The notes below the pieces were generated by a model. That model saw only the letters and a program-made list of their open reading frames with translations, was not told the origin of the DNA and made no database searches. From assembly GCA_920105625.2 (NCBI GenBank), contig OV050031.1, positions 130,712,514 to 130,776,513 of the forward strand: DNA of 64,000 nucleotides. Reading direction: 5' to 3'. Positions 41,676 through 54,119 of the stretch are shown here, piece by piece (the stretch's first letter is position 1; each line of letters opens with the position of its first letter). Made by a program: the position numbers and the translations under genes. This stretch comes from Clusia tigrina (lineage: Eukaryota; Arthropoda; Insecta; Diptera; Clusiidae).

Positions 41676-44352
41676 GAAATTAATCGAAGGATGTCCTAAT
41701 TTACTTTGCGATCCTAATAAAAAACTGACATATTCAACTTCTGTAAAAGGTGAAATACGAACTACAAACGACAATCGAATTTATTCCAAAAGTTATCCGT
41801 ATCTAATGGATTTAAAAGCAGAAGTCGAAAGGCAAGTCGAAGAACTTTTAGCTGATGGCATAATAAGACCATCGAGATCTCCCTATAACGCACCCGTATG
41901 GATCGTCCCGAAAAAAATGGATTCATCGGGCGAAAAAAAGTATCGTATGGTAATTGATTACCGTAAGCTTAATGAGGTTACCATTCCGGATAGATATCCA
42001 ATTCCGGAGATACAGGAAGTTCTCGCCAACCTCGGCAGAAATCAATTTTTCTCGATCATTGACTTAAAAAGTGGATTTCATCAGATACCTCTTAAGATAT
42101 CTGATATAGAAAAAACGGCATTTTCCATAAATAATGGAAAACACGAATTCGTAAGACTTCCATTTGGACTCAAAAACGCCCCGGCTATCTTTCAAAGAAC
42201 TTTGGACGACATCCTTCGTCAACACATTGGAAATAAATGCTACGTTTACGTCGATGACATAATAATCTTTGGAAAAAATTTAGATGAGCATTTCAAAAAT
42301 TTAGAAATCGTATTAAAGACACTGGAAGCTGCAAACATGAAAGTGCAGCTAGATAAATGTGAGTTTTTGAAAAAAGGGGTAGAGTTTTTAGGTTACGTAG
42401 TTGGAATAAATGGAATAAAGACTAATGGGAAGAAAGTAGAAGCAATAGCAAAAATGGCAATACCAAAAACCCTAAAAGAACTTCGGTCGTTTCTTGGTAT
42501 GTCCGGGTACTATAGACGATTTATTAGAGACTATGCAAAGATTGCAAAGCCCCTGACAAATCTTCTACGAGGGGAAGATGGACGCGTGTCCAAACATGCC
42601 TCGAAAAATAAAATAATAACTTTCGACGAGGACGCCATTGACTCTTTTAACAAAATTAAAAATTCATTAACTTCAAAAGAAGTAATCCTTTCTCACCCCA
42701 ATTTTAATAATGAATTTGAGTTAACTACTGATGCCCCCAATTTCGCGATAGGAGCGGTATTATCTCAAAACGACAAACCAATAACCTTTATCTCTAGATC
42801 GTTATCAAAAACCAAAGAGAATTATGCCACAAATGAAATGTTGGCAATCATTTGGTCATTAAATTCACTCAGAAGTCATCTCTAAGGTTCTAGGAAAGTA
42901 AAAATATATACGGACCATAAACCACTTACATACGCTCTAAGTACAAAAAATGCGAACAGTAAAATGAAAAGATGGAAGGCTATCCTAGAGGAGTATAACT
43001 ATCAGCTTATCTACAAACCTGGCAAAGCAAATGTTGTAGCTGACACCCTTTCTCGGATACCAAACGAAATTAATTCATTAACACCCACAATCCATAGTGA
43101 CGAAAGCTCCAACCATAATTTGGTGCCTTGCACTGAAATTCCGATTAATGTATTTAAAAATCAGATTTTCTTATTCTCTTATCAATTTAAAATAATATTT
43201 CCCGGCTATAATAGACACATAATAAAGGAACAACGCTATACAGAAGAAAAACTTTTAGCTCTATTGAAAACATATCTAAACCCATCTGTCATAAACGGCA
43301 TTCAAACCGAGGAAAGAATTATGGGTAGCATTCAAAACATTTATCCACTCCATTTTGCAAATTACAAAACACGATATACCCAAAAACTCGTTGAAGATGT
43401 AACAAACGAACAGGAACAAGAAAACATAATCCTGGAGACGCATAATCGTGCCCACCGAAACGCTCTCGAAAACAAACCACAAATTATTGATAAATACTAT
43501 TTCCCAGGAATGCTTAATAAGATCAAGAACATAACAAAACTTTGTAGGACTTGCAAAGAAAATAAGTATGAAATACACCCGAACAAAATCAAATTAAACG
43601 AAACACCATTACCGACCTTTCCAGGACACACAGTTCACATAGACCTATTTTTGACAGAAAATAAAGTAGTAATGACGGCACTTGACAAATTCACAAAATA
43701 CGCCCAGACCAAAATAGTAAAGAGTAGATCAATGGAAGATTTAAGAAGGCCCCTTAGGGACATTATATTTTCATTTGGCGTACCGAAAGCAATAATCATT
43801 GACAACGAACCATCTCTCAATTCTAATTCGATGAAATTTATGATGAAGGACGAATTAGGCATTAACATTTATACAGCACCCCCATACAAAAGTCAGGCTA
43901 ACGGCCAAGTAGAACGATTCCACTCAACGTTAGTAGAAATAATGCGTTGCCTAAAAGAAAGTGGAGCACATAGAAATTTCGAGGAACTTTTAGAACGCGC
44001 CGTATCTGAGTACAATCATTCAATACACTCGGTAACTGGCAAGAAACCAGTTGATTTATTTTTCAGAAGAAACTTAGGTTTTACACTAGAAGATTTCGAA
44101 AAAGCTAGAGTTGCGAATTTTGAAGCATTAGAAAAGAAACAAAAAAAGGATCTCGAATAGTAGTAGAATAACAAGTACAAACAGGAACCTAAACGATATT
44201 TACCTGGCCAAGTAATATATGTCAAGAGAAATAGACGGTTAGGAACAAAATTGTCAAAATCATTCACCAAAGAAATGGTTAGAGAAGATAGAACCAGTAC
44301 ACTCGTAACAGAAACCGGACGATTAATTCACAAAAGTCTAATTAGAAATTAA
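41676..44352 (+). pseudogene. Element B copy 2: RT, RNase H and integrase, with nonsense codons
   Basis: RT (41806 on) has IIRPSRSPYNAPVWIVPKK, YRMVIDYRKLNEVT, FVRLPFGLKNAPAIFQR and the catalytic YVDD. RNase H has LTTDAPNFAIGAVL, with TDA then Pro where Ser is usual, and YTDHKPLTY. It is split by a TAA at 42883-42885 where an aromatic residue is expected. The ADTLSR end and integrase follow in 42964-44160: HHCC finger (H..AH.. then CRTCKEN), Asp in VHIDLFL, Asp in IIDNEPS, Glu in GQVERFHS. Three consecutive TAG codons at 44158-44166 interrupt the C-terminal domain, which then continues (YLPGQVIYVKRNRR) to a TAA at 44350-44352. Confidence 0.83.
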
Positions 44353-45871
44353 ATCATTTCAGTTAATATTTTTTCTGGCAACATGCAGAGCCGACTCGCA
44401 GATACTGGATTACTCAAATTCACAATTAGTCACAATAGAGACGGGAATGGCAAAATTACAAATTGGAACGTTCAAAATAATTCACGTTATGGACTTACGA
44501 CAATATGAAAACGCAATCAACGACCTTGAGACGACAATCAGGACTAAAGTTAACACAGGACACTCCTTCTACCCATTTCTTTCGTTTGAAATCACCAAAA
44601 TTAAAAACCATTTAGGTAGACTCAGGCCAAAGGGAAGAACAAAACGATCACTGGATTTTATTGGTACCGCATGGAAGTGGTTAGCCGGTAGTCCCGATCA
44701 TTCAGATCAAATAATTCTTACAGAAAAAATGAACAATGTTCTCGCAAACAATAATCAACAAGTGGTTATCAATAAGATGACACTTGATAGAATCAATGAA
44801 ATAACTAATATGACAAATACAATTTTAAAAGCTGTTAGATCCGAAAATAATGTTGAAGATAAATTTTATATGAAATTAAAATACAAACTAGACCTCATAA
44901 AAGAAGAAATTACAAATATCGAATATGCCATACATTGGGCTAAAGCTAATGTTATAAATTGCTACATATTGTCAAATTCAGAAATTGATATTGTAAAAGA
45001 AATTTTTAGTAAAGAAAACATGCCGTATCTAAGCATAGACGAAGCATTAGAATTTTCTGAAATAAAGATAGCTTCGAATGATGATACGATAATTTACATT
45101 GTAAGTTTGCCAAAAACAAATAATGAATATTGTAAAACTTTAATTCTTAAACCAGTAAAAACCAAAAATCAAATTACCAAATTCGACTATAACTCTGTAC
45201 TTCAATGTCAAAATAAACTTTTTGGAATCAAACAAAATTGTAATAGTTATAATAATTTATCAATTTGCCCAGACAAAAATGTAATATACATAAGTAACTC
45301 CTCATGCATTCCAAACCTACTCAAAAGCCGTATGCCAACTTGCCAAATGATCAACAACCAACATGTACCGGAAATAGAAGAAATCTCGCCTGGACTCCTA
45401 TTTTTAAATCAATTTAAAGGACCCGTCAATATAAGGAATGAAACAGTCATCTTAGAATGAACCTTCTTAATAAGATATCATAACGAAACGATACAAATTG
45501 GCAACAGAACTTATTCCTCAAACGAAACAAAAATGTACGCACCATTACCTGCTTTGCTACAACCGAAACCTACATCAGGAAATATGGAAGAAGTCTTATC
45601 ATTAGAAATGATGAAAGAGCTGAACACAAGAAATACAGAATACATCGAATTACTGGACGCACGCAACAAAATATCCCTAGCCGCCGTCATAACAGTAACA
45701 CTTTCAGTAATAGCATTAGGAACAGCAATTTTAATGATTCACAAACGTAAAATAACAAAAATTAAGGTAACCCATCCAGAGTTATTAAAGGGACGAAACC
45801 ACGAACTTTCGGAATCAGCCATTGAAGGACTCAACCAAATTTTTGATAAAAAAACAAACGAGGACGTTTGA
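44353..45871 (+). pseudogene. Element B copy 2: envelope gene, frameshifted
   Basis: Env-like frame directly after pol. An upstream in-frame hydrophobic stretch (FQLIFFLAT, about 44359-44385) could be the signal peptide core, and CATTTCAG just before it could be a splice acceptor for the env mRNA. The annotated ATG is at 44447. A furin-type site RTKR is at residues 64-67 from that ATG, followed by the fusion-proximal FIGTAWKWLAG. A Cys-containing ectodomain continues to a stop at 45458-45460. The C-terminal part lies in another frame (45533-45871) with a transmembrane helix (AAVITVTLSVIALGTAILMI) and a basic tail. Envelope would mediate cell-to-cell transfer in errantiviruses; the frame break makes this copy non-functional as read. 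Confidence 0.78.
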
Positions 45872-45874
45872 ATT

Positions 45875-45886
45875 AAGGAGGGGAGG
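45875..45886 (+). promoter_or_regulatory. Polypurine tract of element B
   Basis: AAGGAGGGGAGG ends exactly at the AGTTAAC start of the 3' LTR. Confidence 0.8.
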
Positions 45887-46162
45887 AGTTAACGTCACAT
45901 ATGCTCTGGAAGAATATGCTGACACTGCGTCTACCAGCGATAAAGCAACGGACTCGTGAATACAGAATAACAACAACATTCAGCAGCATAATAAAATCCA
46001 TAGAAAAACAACAAGAACAGCCAGTCGAGTTGCAGTTCATAATTAAGATATAAAATATGTTAAGTTAGTTCTAAGTTAAGGTGTGAACAATAAAGTCAAA
46101 CATCGGGGCCTGCTCCGATGTTGTTTTTTAAAAAAATAAAAATAATAATATAAAAATTAACT
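45887..46162 (+). repeat. 3' LTR of element B, with a 41-bp deletion
   Basis: 276 bp; identical in plan to the 317-bp 5' LTR but missing 41 bases after CACATAT (45896-45902), which lie at 38698-38738 in the 5' LTR. Followed by TGTA, the second copy of the target duplication. The deletion lies in U3. Confidence 0.88.
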
Positions 46163-46608
46163 TGTATATCAAATAACACACACAGCTCCGATTTTCAAAG
46201 TCAATGCCAATAGAAGTGTGCCACATAAACTCGGGCGAATAAAATTGACGTAATTAAAATATGCTTATTGGGCACTGTAGCCGAATAGAGAAGAATACTT
46301 TTTAAGCTTAAAATATATACTCGTACATACATATATACTGCAGTTTATGAACTGAAATTCTACGCGTAAGCGTTAACGCCAGGCAACGGAACCGGTGGTG
46401 ACGTAAGTATATATATGTATATATGTGTATAATATACAGAATGAATGTACAAACGTATATTTAAAGAAGTAAGTATTCTAGTTAAGTGGAATGGGTATGT
46501 ACGTATGTATTTGCAGATATTTACATACTGTAGCAGGCTACATGTAAATATACGAGTACATAGATTTTTTCGGTTTATCGCTTAGTGAATTGGCGTGTGG
46601 GGAATTTA
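46163..46608. other. Presumed 3' tail of element A or element D internal DNA; no gene seen
   Basis: Directly follows the right edge of B, so by position it should begin with the remaining 3' tail of element A (its 3' LTR if one exists). I could not find a matching LTR elsewhere in the window because A's 5' end is missing. The text is AT-rich with ATGTA/CATACA-type short repeats. No coding content recognised. Confidence 0.4.
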
Positions 46609-46887
<279 letters not shown>

Positions 46888-48913
46888 GAATTAGAACAAT
46901 GTATTTAGCTTACCATAACAAATTAGGTAATAACGGTAGGATTTACAGCAAGGATGCCAACATTTTAACGGTGGCAATTAACTATAAAATGCCTTGGATG
47001 TATGTATCTATTCATGTAAGAGCAGGTAACGTGGTGAAGGGAAATACACTTGTTAATGGATATATATATACCAGGCTAGTAGTAAATTTAAATATATTGA
47101 GTAGTTAGATGCAATGAAAAGTTCAGTCATGCAATGGACAATTTTTTCACATAAGCGGGTTTATTTTTTATTTACTCGCTTATGTAAGATGGGCAACTAG
47201 TCTTGCCCAGAATTGATGTAAACATTTTGTTTGTTTGGAGGCATGTAATTTAATATAGTAAATTATTGTTATGTATGAATCAAATTATTATAAAATGTTC
47301 ATTGAGAAGAATTTAAATTTTGAATGCTGCTAACAATTAAAATAAAATTGTATCATAGTTAATTAATAATATTTGTAAAGAAAATTATGTTTATTACTTA
47401 TGTATAGTTTGGTTATTAAGACGTGTTAGATATACGATATATAAATTTAAATAATACATAAAATTTACTTTTTTCGTTAGCAAAAATGTTAAAATGAAAT
47501 CAGTAAGAATAATTAAAGCTCGGCAAGTCCGATACATGTATAAAAGTATGGTTTTTAGGTATTAAGGCATTGGTGAACAGACAAGGACATCTGGATGGTT
47601 CAATTTTGTGCAGCATGAACCGGGAAAGGATTTCCTGCAGCGTCAAAGGCAGAGTAAGAGATTAACCAACATCCAGGAGACCGGTAGATGAAATGCAAGA
47701 GCAGCGAACTAAAATCCTTCTGGATAAAAGAAGTGAGAAGGCGTAGAATAAGGATACTCAACAATCCGCAAAGGAATAAATACGAAGTTTGCAACGATGA
47801 TGTCCCGAGGTATTTTTTGGTTCATAAGAGAGAGAGAGAGAGAAAACAAAATTAGTGGGAATTCATTTTTATATGAAAGAGTGGAAGAGTTTCCAGCTTC
47901 CCATATTCGAGATGACTACGATTTAAGCTTAGGGAAAAATTGAGATGGTATCGGCTGAATACAAGAAGCTCTATCTGACAAGTAGTAGCTGATAATACGA
48001 GTTTAATTGCATAACTGACAAAATAGAATGAAAACTCTAACGTGTACGTTGTCCGTATAGAAAATTCAACGTGTCTGCCATTATTACAGATGTCAGTATG
48101 TATATTGTATTATTGTCTAGAAAGAAGAAGAGATAATTTTAGCCAAAGCCCGTGGTTACTCCGTAATTTTAGCGAGAAACGGCTACAATAACAATAACAG
48201 CCACAACTACCATTGTTCAATTAGCTTCGCAGAATAATCTCCTGGCGCAAAAAATCGTTTTAACCACGAAAAGATCGAACATAACATAGCCAAGCTTTAT
48301 CGGCTAACTTCGTAACGTTTTCTCCAATGAGAAAATATCCACTGTCACTGGCTAAGCGAATATCGAATATTTACTTTGACTTCGTCAGAAGCGCATCTAG
48401 TCGCACAATCTTGCATCATATTTTTACTTACCGGTTCAGAAAAAGGGAGGGGTATGCAGAGTTCATCGAGGGATTTCACACCGACAACAGCGGCCGTCAA
48501 CTGGACCAGCACGTAGCAGATGTCGCAGTATAATATAAGATTTTAGGTATAAAATAGAATTGTTGTGCTATTGTATAGATGTTTGTATATACGCCAATGA
48601 GAAAAGAGTCAGTAAAAGACTAAATTATAAAGAGGGGAATATAAGAAAAAATTATAGATAAAAATAAAAGAACAAAAATAAAATAACGAAAAAAAACTAG
48701 AAAAGAAAAGCTAGAGAAAAAAAATATATGGAAAAGAAGAGAATAAAAAAGAGAAAAAAAAAACAGTGATAGAAACCGAATTAGGCGATTTTAAGAAAAA
48801 ATAAAACAAATTATATATAAGTACTATAGAGTTAAATAGATGCACATAATTGTTTAAAGTGCAAGAAAAATATTGTAGAGATTTAATGGAACTTAGTTGC
48901 ACTAACTTCTTTT
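46888..48913 (+). other. Element D, 3' internal region; no clear gene
   Basis: Parts of this region match 56690-58341 with clear divergence: the stretch around 46985-47220 (GGATGTATGTATCTA, ATACCAGGC, TTTTCACATAAGCGGGTTTA) parallels 56716-56945. 47620-47670 parallels 57540-57590. Both precede a D-type LTR, so this is probably the conserved 3' internal part of the family (3' UTR or eroded env). A 68-codon frame at 48327-48533 begins with ATG but is not recognisable. An (AG)n run lies at 47826-47842. Confidence 0.5.
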
Positions 48914-48929
48914 AGAAAGAGGGGAGGGA
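48914..48929 (+). promoter_or_regulatory. Polypurine tract of element D
   Basis: AGAAAGAGGGGAGGGA ends exactly before the TGTTGTGA start of the LTR. It shows that the LTR at 48930 is a 3' LTR. Confidence 0.82.
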
Positions 48930-49433
48930 TGTTGTGAATTAGAATCAAGCTTCCTACGCGTAGTTGACTCACAGCAACGGCTCCTAACCGATACTACACA
49001 TTTGGTGTGGTTAACTTTACGCAATTAAATTCATTAAGAGAGTACATATTTTTAGGGTGCAAATATTGTAAATGAATAGTATTTATGTATTAATTATGAT
49101 GTAAACTTCTAGTGTCACAGTTCCGCAGTCAAGCTGACGAGGGGCATTTAGAATGCACCGACGACACTTTTACTTTCAGTAGGTCAGTTGACTTGAGCAA
49201 CTGACACCAAACAACAATTGCGTAACTGGAAAACCAGAAAAGTCAATACGTAGACTGTAATATTTACTTGTAAATAATATATAGAACTAGTATTTTAAGA
49301 ATAAAGCTTCTTGTTGTTTTTAAACCGAAAGTGATGTAGTGTTTATTGAAAGAGTGATTTAGGTTTACAGGTGCACGCACAGGACAAGCAGCAAGAGTAC
49401 GTTCCCCACAACAACCAAATACGGTCCCCAACA
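48930..49433 (+). repeat. 3' LTR of element D
   Basis: 504 bp, TGTTGTGAATTAG to CCCCAACA, collinear with 22577-23084 over its whole length. Followed by CACATA, matching the six bases before the 5' LTR. Confidence 0.82.
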
Positions 49434-49439
49434 CACATA

Positions 49440-50250
49440 AGAATTACCCAAATTAAACCAAAAATGCCGATGAATATATAGTTTATAAAAAAGGAAGGGT
49501 GAATATAAATGCTGACGCAGTGTCTGGAACACACATTGGTTCAGATATTTTAAAAGAAATGATACCAAAATATATTGACGAAAAGGAGAAAAAACATTAT
49601 TAGTTATAATGGGAATGAAAATAAAGAAAAAAGTAAATGGAAATTAGGAAATAAACAAAGAAGAGGCAAATAAAAATGAAAATAATGAAATAGGAAACTG
49701 CATATCTCAGAATTCTAATACGGGAATGCACCTCCATCAACGACGTCAGAAATATTAGGAAAAAAATTCAATCTCGACAATAAAAATCAAAGCTCTGAAA
49801 CTTTAAAAATATATATTGAGATTAATACTGTGCACATAGAACGCGATAATGCGATAATTTAGAGACTCGACACTGTAGAACCTTTAAGAATTTAACTACT
49901 AAAATCTATAATCGCACACCCAATAGCAATAAAAGGTGCCCACACAACAGCCAAGACACTGATTGAAAAATTCATTCTGAAAGACGGACATTTTAAAATA
50001 CTGGCAGCTGACCGATGGACAGAAAATACAAACGAATTAATTTCAAACACATGTGGTTTACTAAAATAAAACAAACATTTTCGACACCATTCCTACACCA
50101 AACAATAGGCCTGCACGAGCGCAATCGCAGGGTTTTCAAAGAATTCATCCTGACATCAACAATCGATAACCAATGGATTCTTTCTGCTATACGAGATAAT
50201 AACAATAATCCCAACTTAGAACTTCACATAAAAGCCTAATAACTAGAAGT
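49440..50250 (+). pseudogene. Element E: continuation of pol (RNase H end and integrase core)
   Basis: Begins with NYPK-like sequence that continues the DPTKYD left at 22576. It jumps to an RNase H end (KKEGRVNINADA at about 49488-49520), which implies a deletion of most of RNase H. The integrase core is recognisable at 49900-50230: IIAHPIAIKGAHTTAKTLIEKF, DRWTENTNELISNTC (TDRGTEF type) and KQTFSTPFLHQTIGLHERNRR. The catalytic Glu is in the HERNRR segment. The HQTIG..ERN form is typical of gypsy/17.6 integrases. Several frame breaks. Confidence 0.68.
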
Positions 50251-50650
50251 TATTTGTAATTTGCGGCACCCAAGCAGTATTAAAGATATTTTCATAATTT
50301 CAGCCATAACATTATGAGCGGGCAATAAAATATAAATCTATATGAAACTATTCCACACAAAGTTTTATAAGTTTATAAATATAATTTACCGCTTTTGAAA
50401 TTGAACTAAAAACGAATTTTTCAGTAATTTCCATCGTATGTATTGTAACTACTCAAATTTCTGCCTAGGTATCCTCAGCGGTGTTCAAGGAGTCGAAAAC
50501 AGAAATTCTTCACACTTTTTAAAATAGTAACTTTTCTTACTTATTTAATTATCGTTGACAAATTATGAATAGAAATATTTTTATTATTCCTGCGATAATT
50601 CCAGACTAATTTGTCTTGGTGCTGGTGGTAGTGCCGCGCTGGTGACCTTA
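50251..50650. other. Intergenic AT-rich stretch with a short repeat shared with 52.65 kb
   Basis: No coding content recognised. 50612-50657 (GTGCTGGTGGTAGTGCC.. GCTGGTGACCTTAAATACA) has a close relative at 52655-52699, so the two flank the gypsy pol fragment F. Confidence 0.55.
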
Positions 50651-50661
50651 AATACATAATA

Positions 50662-52495
50662 TTGGGTAATAAAATGTATTTCGAAAAATATGAATACCCG
50701 GAATATATGCAACATATATCCACACTACAGTCTAAAGAAGGCAGTTGTATCCACAAACACTTTAATTTGAGCCACATGAATCATGAAGAAAAACAAGCAA
50801 CTTTAAGGCTGCTCACCGATTTCGAGGACCTACTTTTCAAGGACGGAGATATTTTTTCTTCAATGGACGAAGTGACTCATGAAATAGTTACAACAACAGA
50901 TAGACTATTATTTTCAAAAATACACATATATCCACAAGTTCACGAGGTGGAAATCGAACGGCAAATTGGAGAAATGCTTGACCAAAACATCATAAAGGAA
51001 AGTAACTCCACGTATAACAGTCCGTTGTGGATAGTGGAGAAGAAATTGGACAACTCGGCAAAAAAGAAATATAGAATCGACGTAGACTATAGAAAACTAA
51101 ATGAGTTCACAACAGACGACAAATACCCTATCCCAAATCTAAACGCACTATTGGACAAATTAGGTAGGGCTCAGTACTTTAGTACACTTGACCTCGCTAA
51201 GGGGTTTCATCAAATTACAGTAAAGAAAGAAGACAAACACAAAACAGCATTTTCTACACCCTCGAAACACATCGAATTTGCCCGTATGCCGTTTGGGCTG
51301 AAAAATGCCCCATCAACCTTTGAAAGGATGATGAACAAAGTCCTCAAAGATCAACTAAATAAAACATGTGTCGCTATATGGACGACATACTGGTTTTCAG
51401 CACTTCACTAGTCGAACACATTACTAATGTAAGGAGCATATTTAAAGCTCTAAGAAAAGCCAAACTAAATATCCATTTAGACAAATGTAACATCCTAAAG
51501 AGGGAGACGCAATTCCTTGGACATCTACTGACAAATCAAGGAGTTAAACCAAACCATAATTAACTCCTCGATTCTTAGATATCCCAACTTCGAAAAAAAA
51601 ATTAAAAATAACAACTGACGCTAGTAACTTCGCAACAGGAGCCGTACTATCACAAGATGGACATCCTATTGCCTACGCCTCAAATACACTCAACAAACAC
51701 GAGTGAAACTACTCTACAATAGAGAAATAACTTTTAGCCATCGTCTGGGTGGTAATATACTTCAGACCTTATGTGTTTGGCAGGGAATTTGTCCTCGAAA
51801 GTGACCAACCATTTAAGTGTATGACAAAGTATTCAGGAAAGGATATAAGTCCAAGGCTTCAGCGATGGTTAATATATTTAGGGGGATACAGCTTTTCACT
51901 AGATTATATTAAAGGCAGAAACAACTACATAGCTTGAGCAGAATTCAGGAGGACGAGGTAAATTTTGGGCATGAAGAAACTCATGCCGGAGGGACGCAAG
52001 AAACACAGACTGTAAACCCACAGGGAGAAGACCTAAATCAGAACATACCTGCTACAAAGGAGAACGATAATGACTCGATAGAAGTTCAAACAGTTCAATC
52101 CAAGGAGGAGGACGTGGGATACAGCATACCAATCCTGGCGACAGTTGTCAATAGATTTAAAATACAAATTGTTTTTGTTGAAGAAAAGGAAAACCAGATA
52201 AAAATATCTTTTGGAAACAAACGAATTTTTATAGATAAAAGAGACTTAAATAACAACCAGCCCCAAAACATCTTACGTAGGGAAATAGTAAAAGGTAAGA
52301 TAATAATATACTCACACCTTGACGATCACGAATTCTATAAACTCCAAAAAATAATAGAAACCGAAATTTGTAAAATGCACTAACCTTGCAAACGACATTG
52401 AAAGCCAGGACAAACTGGACAAACAAATTGTACTCTTTCATAAAAACGAAAGTGGCCATTGTGGCATTGTGGCCGTTTACGAGAAGTTGCAATGG
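50662..52495 (+). pseudogene. Element F (17.6/297-like gypsy): RT, RNase H and start of integrase
   Basis: RT in 50662-51411 has IIKESNSTYNSPLWIVEKK, YRIDVDYRKLNEFTTDDKYPIPN, YFSTLDLAKGFHQI and FARMPFGLKNAPSTFERM. The catalytic box is YMDDILVFS, read from the next frame at 51372-51398, because a frameshift lies near 51365. RNase H fragments follow (51590-51700: [18 protein letters not shown]), and 51749-51937 has ESDQPFKC and LQRWLIYLGGYSFSLDYIKG. The spacer before integrase lies at 51934-52383 (VQSKEEDVGYSIP, typical of 17.6/297). Near 52395-52490, in another frame, come integrase finger residues (LFHKNESGHCGI). Truncated at both ends. Confidence 0.8.
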
Positions 52496-53510
52496 TTTTT
52501 ATGATGCCTCTGTCTGAAAGTTTATCGTGTAGTCGCTGATGTAGTCCAAGTTGCTTATGTTCCTTATGTCGTCGGTATCTCGGCTGTGCTTAATACGTTG
52601 GAAATTGTTTATGTTCTAATTTCCTCTGCCACAGAGGAGTGTCCTCCTGTCGTGGTGCTCGTGGTAGTGCCATGCTGGTGACCTTAAATACACCTCATAA
52701 GACCAATCCTTGGACATCCATGATGATTCCAAAGAATAACAATACAATATAGATGGAAGTTGCTACAAATCGGATGATGCACGTAGTGGGACTCCGTAGT
52801 TTGCTATTGGTGTATTGTTTCTTGACATTATTTGTTTATTGATTCTATCGCCTCTGCCTGTCAGTTGATCCTGTAGTCGCTGATATAGTCCAAGTTGCTT
52901 AAAACGAACTTCGAATATTTGTTTTCGACCTTTAACGTTTGTTTTTCCACTTCGAATACTTGTTGTTCCTCACGAATACTCGTTTTTTTGCACACCTTTG
53001 AAAGATTCTAAAACAATATTTAGCCGGCTGCAAGTTAAACGTGGCTGAGAATTCGTTTCATACAAAAAGAACAAAACATACGAACTCAAATTCTCACTCG
53101 ACTGTTTTGAGTTTTTTATATTTTGAACTAAAAGATTTGGGTGAAATTTGTCAGTTGACAAATTTCATCTTCACACTCCCTCGTTACTTCGCGGAAGATG
53201 GAGGATGGCTACCGTACCTTGCCGCAATGTGACTCTATATGGCGTTCATTAGAATTGGATTCGCCCTCGTCTCGGTTTCTCCTGTGCTTCTTTGGCTCTC
53301 TGCGAAATTTCAACTACTAAGTTTTGTGGTACATCACCTCCTATCGGTCCTTGTGGCTCTTCTAAGTTTTGGAATACAAATAAGATGCCTGTGTTTGCCA
53401 TCTGTTGTTTATCTCTGTTGAAGTGGTGGCTATTGAAGTCACGTTTCTCCATCTTGTCGTCGATTCTGTTGTTGTTGCTGCATTGGATTCCACTCTAGTT
53501 GTCCCGTGAC
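52496..53510. other. Unassigned region with short direct repeats
   Basis: 52506-52556 and 52851-52901 share CCTCTGYCTG and GTAGTCGCTGATRTAGTCCAAGTTGCTTA. 52655-52699 repeats a segment from 50612. No domain is recognised on either strand. A 67-codon minus-strand frame (53452-53249) with a plausible ATG is polar and unlike any transposon protein I know. I cannot say whether it is real. Confidence 0.5.
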
Positions 53511-53514
53511 CTTT

Positions 53515-54110
53515 TTTTATAGTTATTTTTTATTGCAATCTATATTAAATAGAACAAACAATATTTTTATTTTAAACCTAAATAACAATAACTAAATATC
53601 AACGTTACATTTATAGAGTGGACCCAGTGGTGCAACCATTTCTTAATTGTAGGTATTCATCAACAGAAAATATCTGCTGTTGATTTCCTTTTTAAACGGC
53701 AGAATGTTGTCATGTGAGCTGTGAGTTCTGATATGAGTGAATTAGAGTGCCGTGAATTCTGAGTTTGTATGCCATTGCATATTTTTTTTTTCTTGCACAA
53801 TTGTCGGGACTTTCAGCTCACGATGAAGTTGGTTGTTCGTGACGTAGTATGGAGATTTTTCAGTCATACGCAGCGTTTTTTATTGGAATCTCTGGAGTAT
53901 TTCGGCATTAGAGGCTGCCGCAATGCCCCACAGTTGTATGCCATATGTCCATATCGGTTTTAAGATGGCTGAGTAAAGTGAGAGCTTTCCTTCGAGTGAA
54001 ACTTGGGAACTTCGATTCAGCAGCCAGTGTAAATTTCTAAGCTTTCTTCCCACCGCCTTATGTTTGGTGAACATATGAATATGAATCTTCGAGTCTTTCA
54101 AACCAGGGAG
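53515..54110 (-). pseudogene. 5'-truncated Jockey remnant (J6): RT C-terminus and 3' end
   Basis: Minus-strand translation near 54060-53880 gives KLRNLHWLLNRSSQVSLEGKLSLYSAILKPIWTYGIQLWGIAAASN.. QRFQ, matching the IKP.WLYGIQLWGNASASN..QRFQSK part of the intact Jockey ORF2 tail. Downstream (to 53515) is eroded 3' sequence ending in a T-run on the plus strand. At about 54110 it abuts the RNase H tail of a different non-LTR element in the same frame, so the predicted protein spanning both is a chimera of two relics. Confidence 0.72.
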
Positions 54111-54119
54111 TTCCCAGAT

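Larger units (their letters stand above)
38681..46162 (+). mobile_element. Element B copy 2: near-complete errantivirus (LTR-gag-pol-env-LTR)
   Basis: 7.48 kb with LTRs at 38681-38997 and 45887-46162 and AGTTAA/TTAACT inverted ends. The TGTA target duplication (38677-38680 and 46163-46166) is of the YRYR type preferred by gypsy. It has a tRNA-Lys-type primer site, a polypurine tract, gag, pol and env. The two LTRs differ at only a few bases plus a 41-bp deletion in the 3' LTR, which argues for a fairly recent insertion into element A. Defects are a frameshift at the start of pol, a stop in RNase H, three TAG codons in a row in integrase, and a frameshift in env. Confidence 0.9.

Noticed and set aside
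53249..53452. A 67-codon minus-strand protein
   Set aside because: Plausible ATG but no recognisable domain, no neighbouring gene and no conserved copy in the window; too weak to call a gene.
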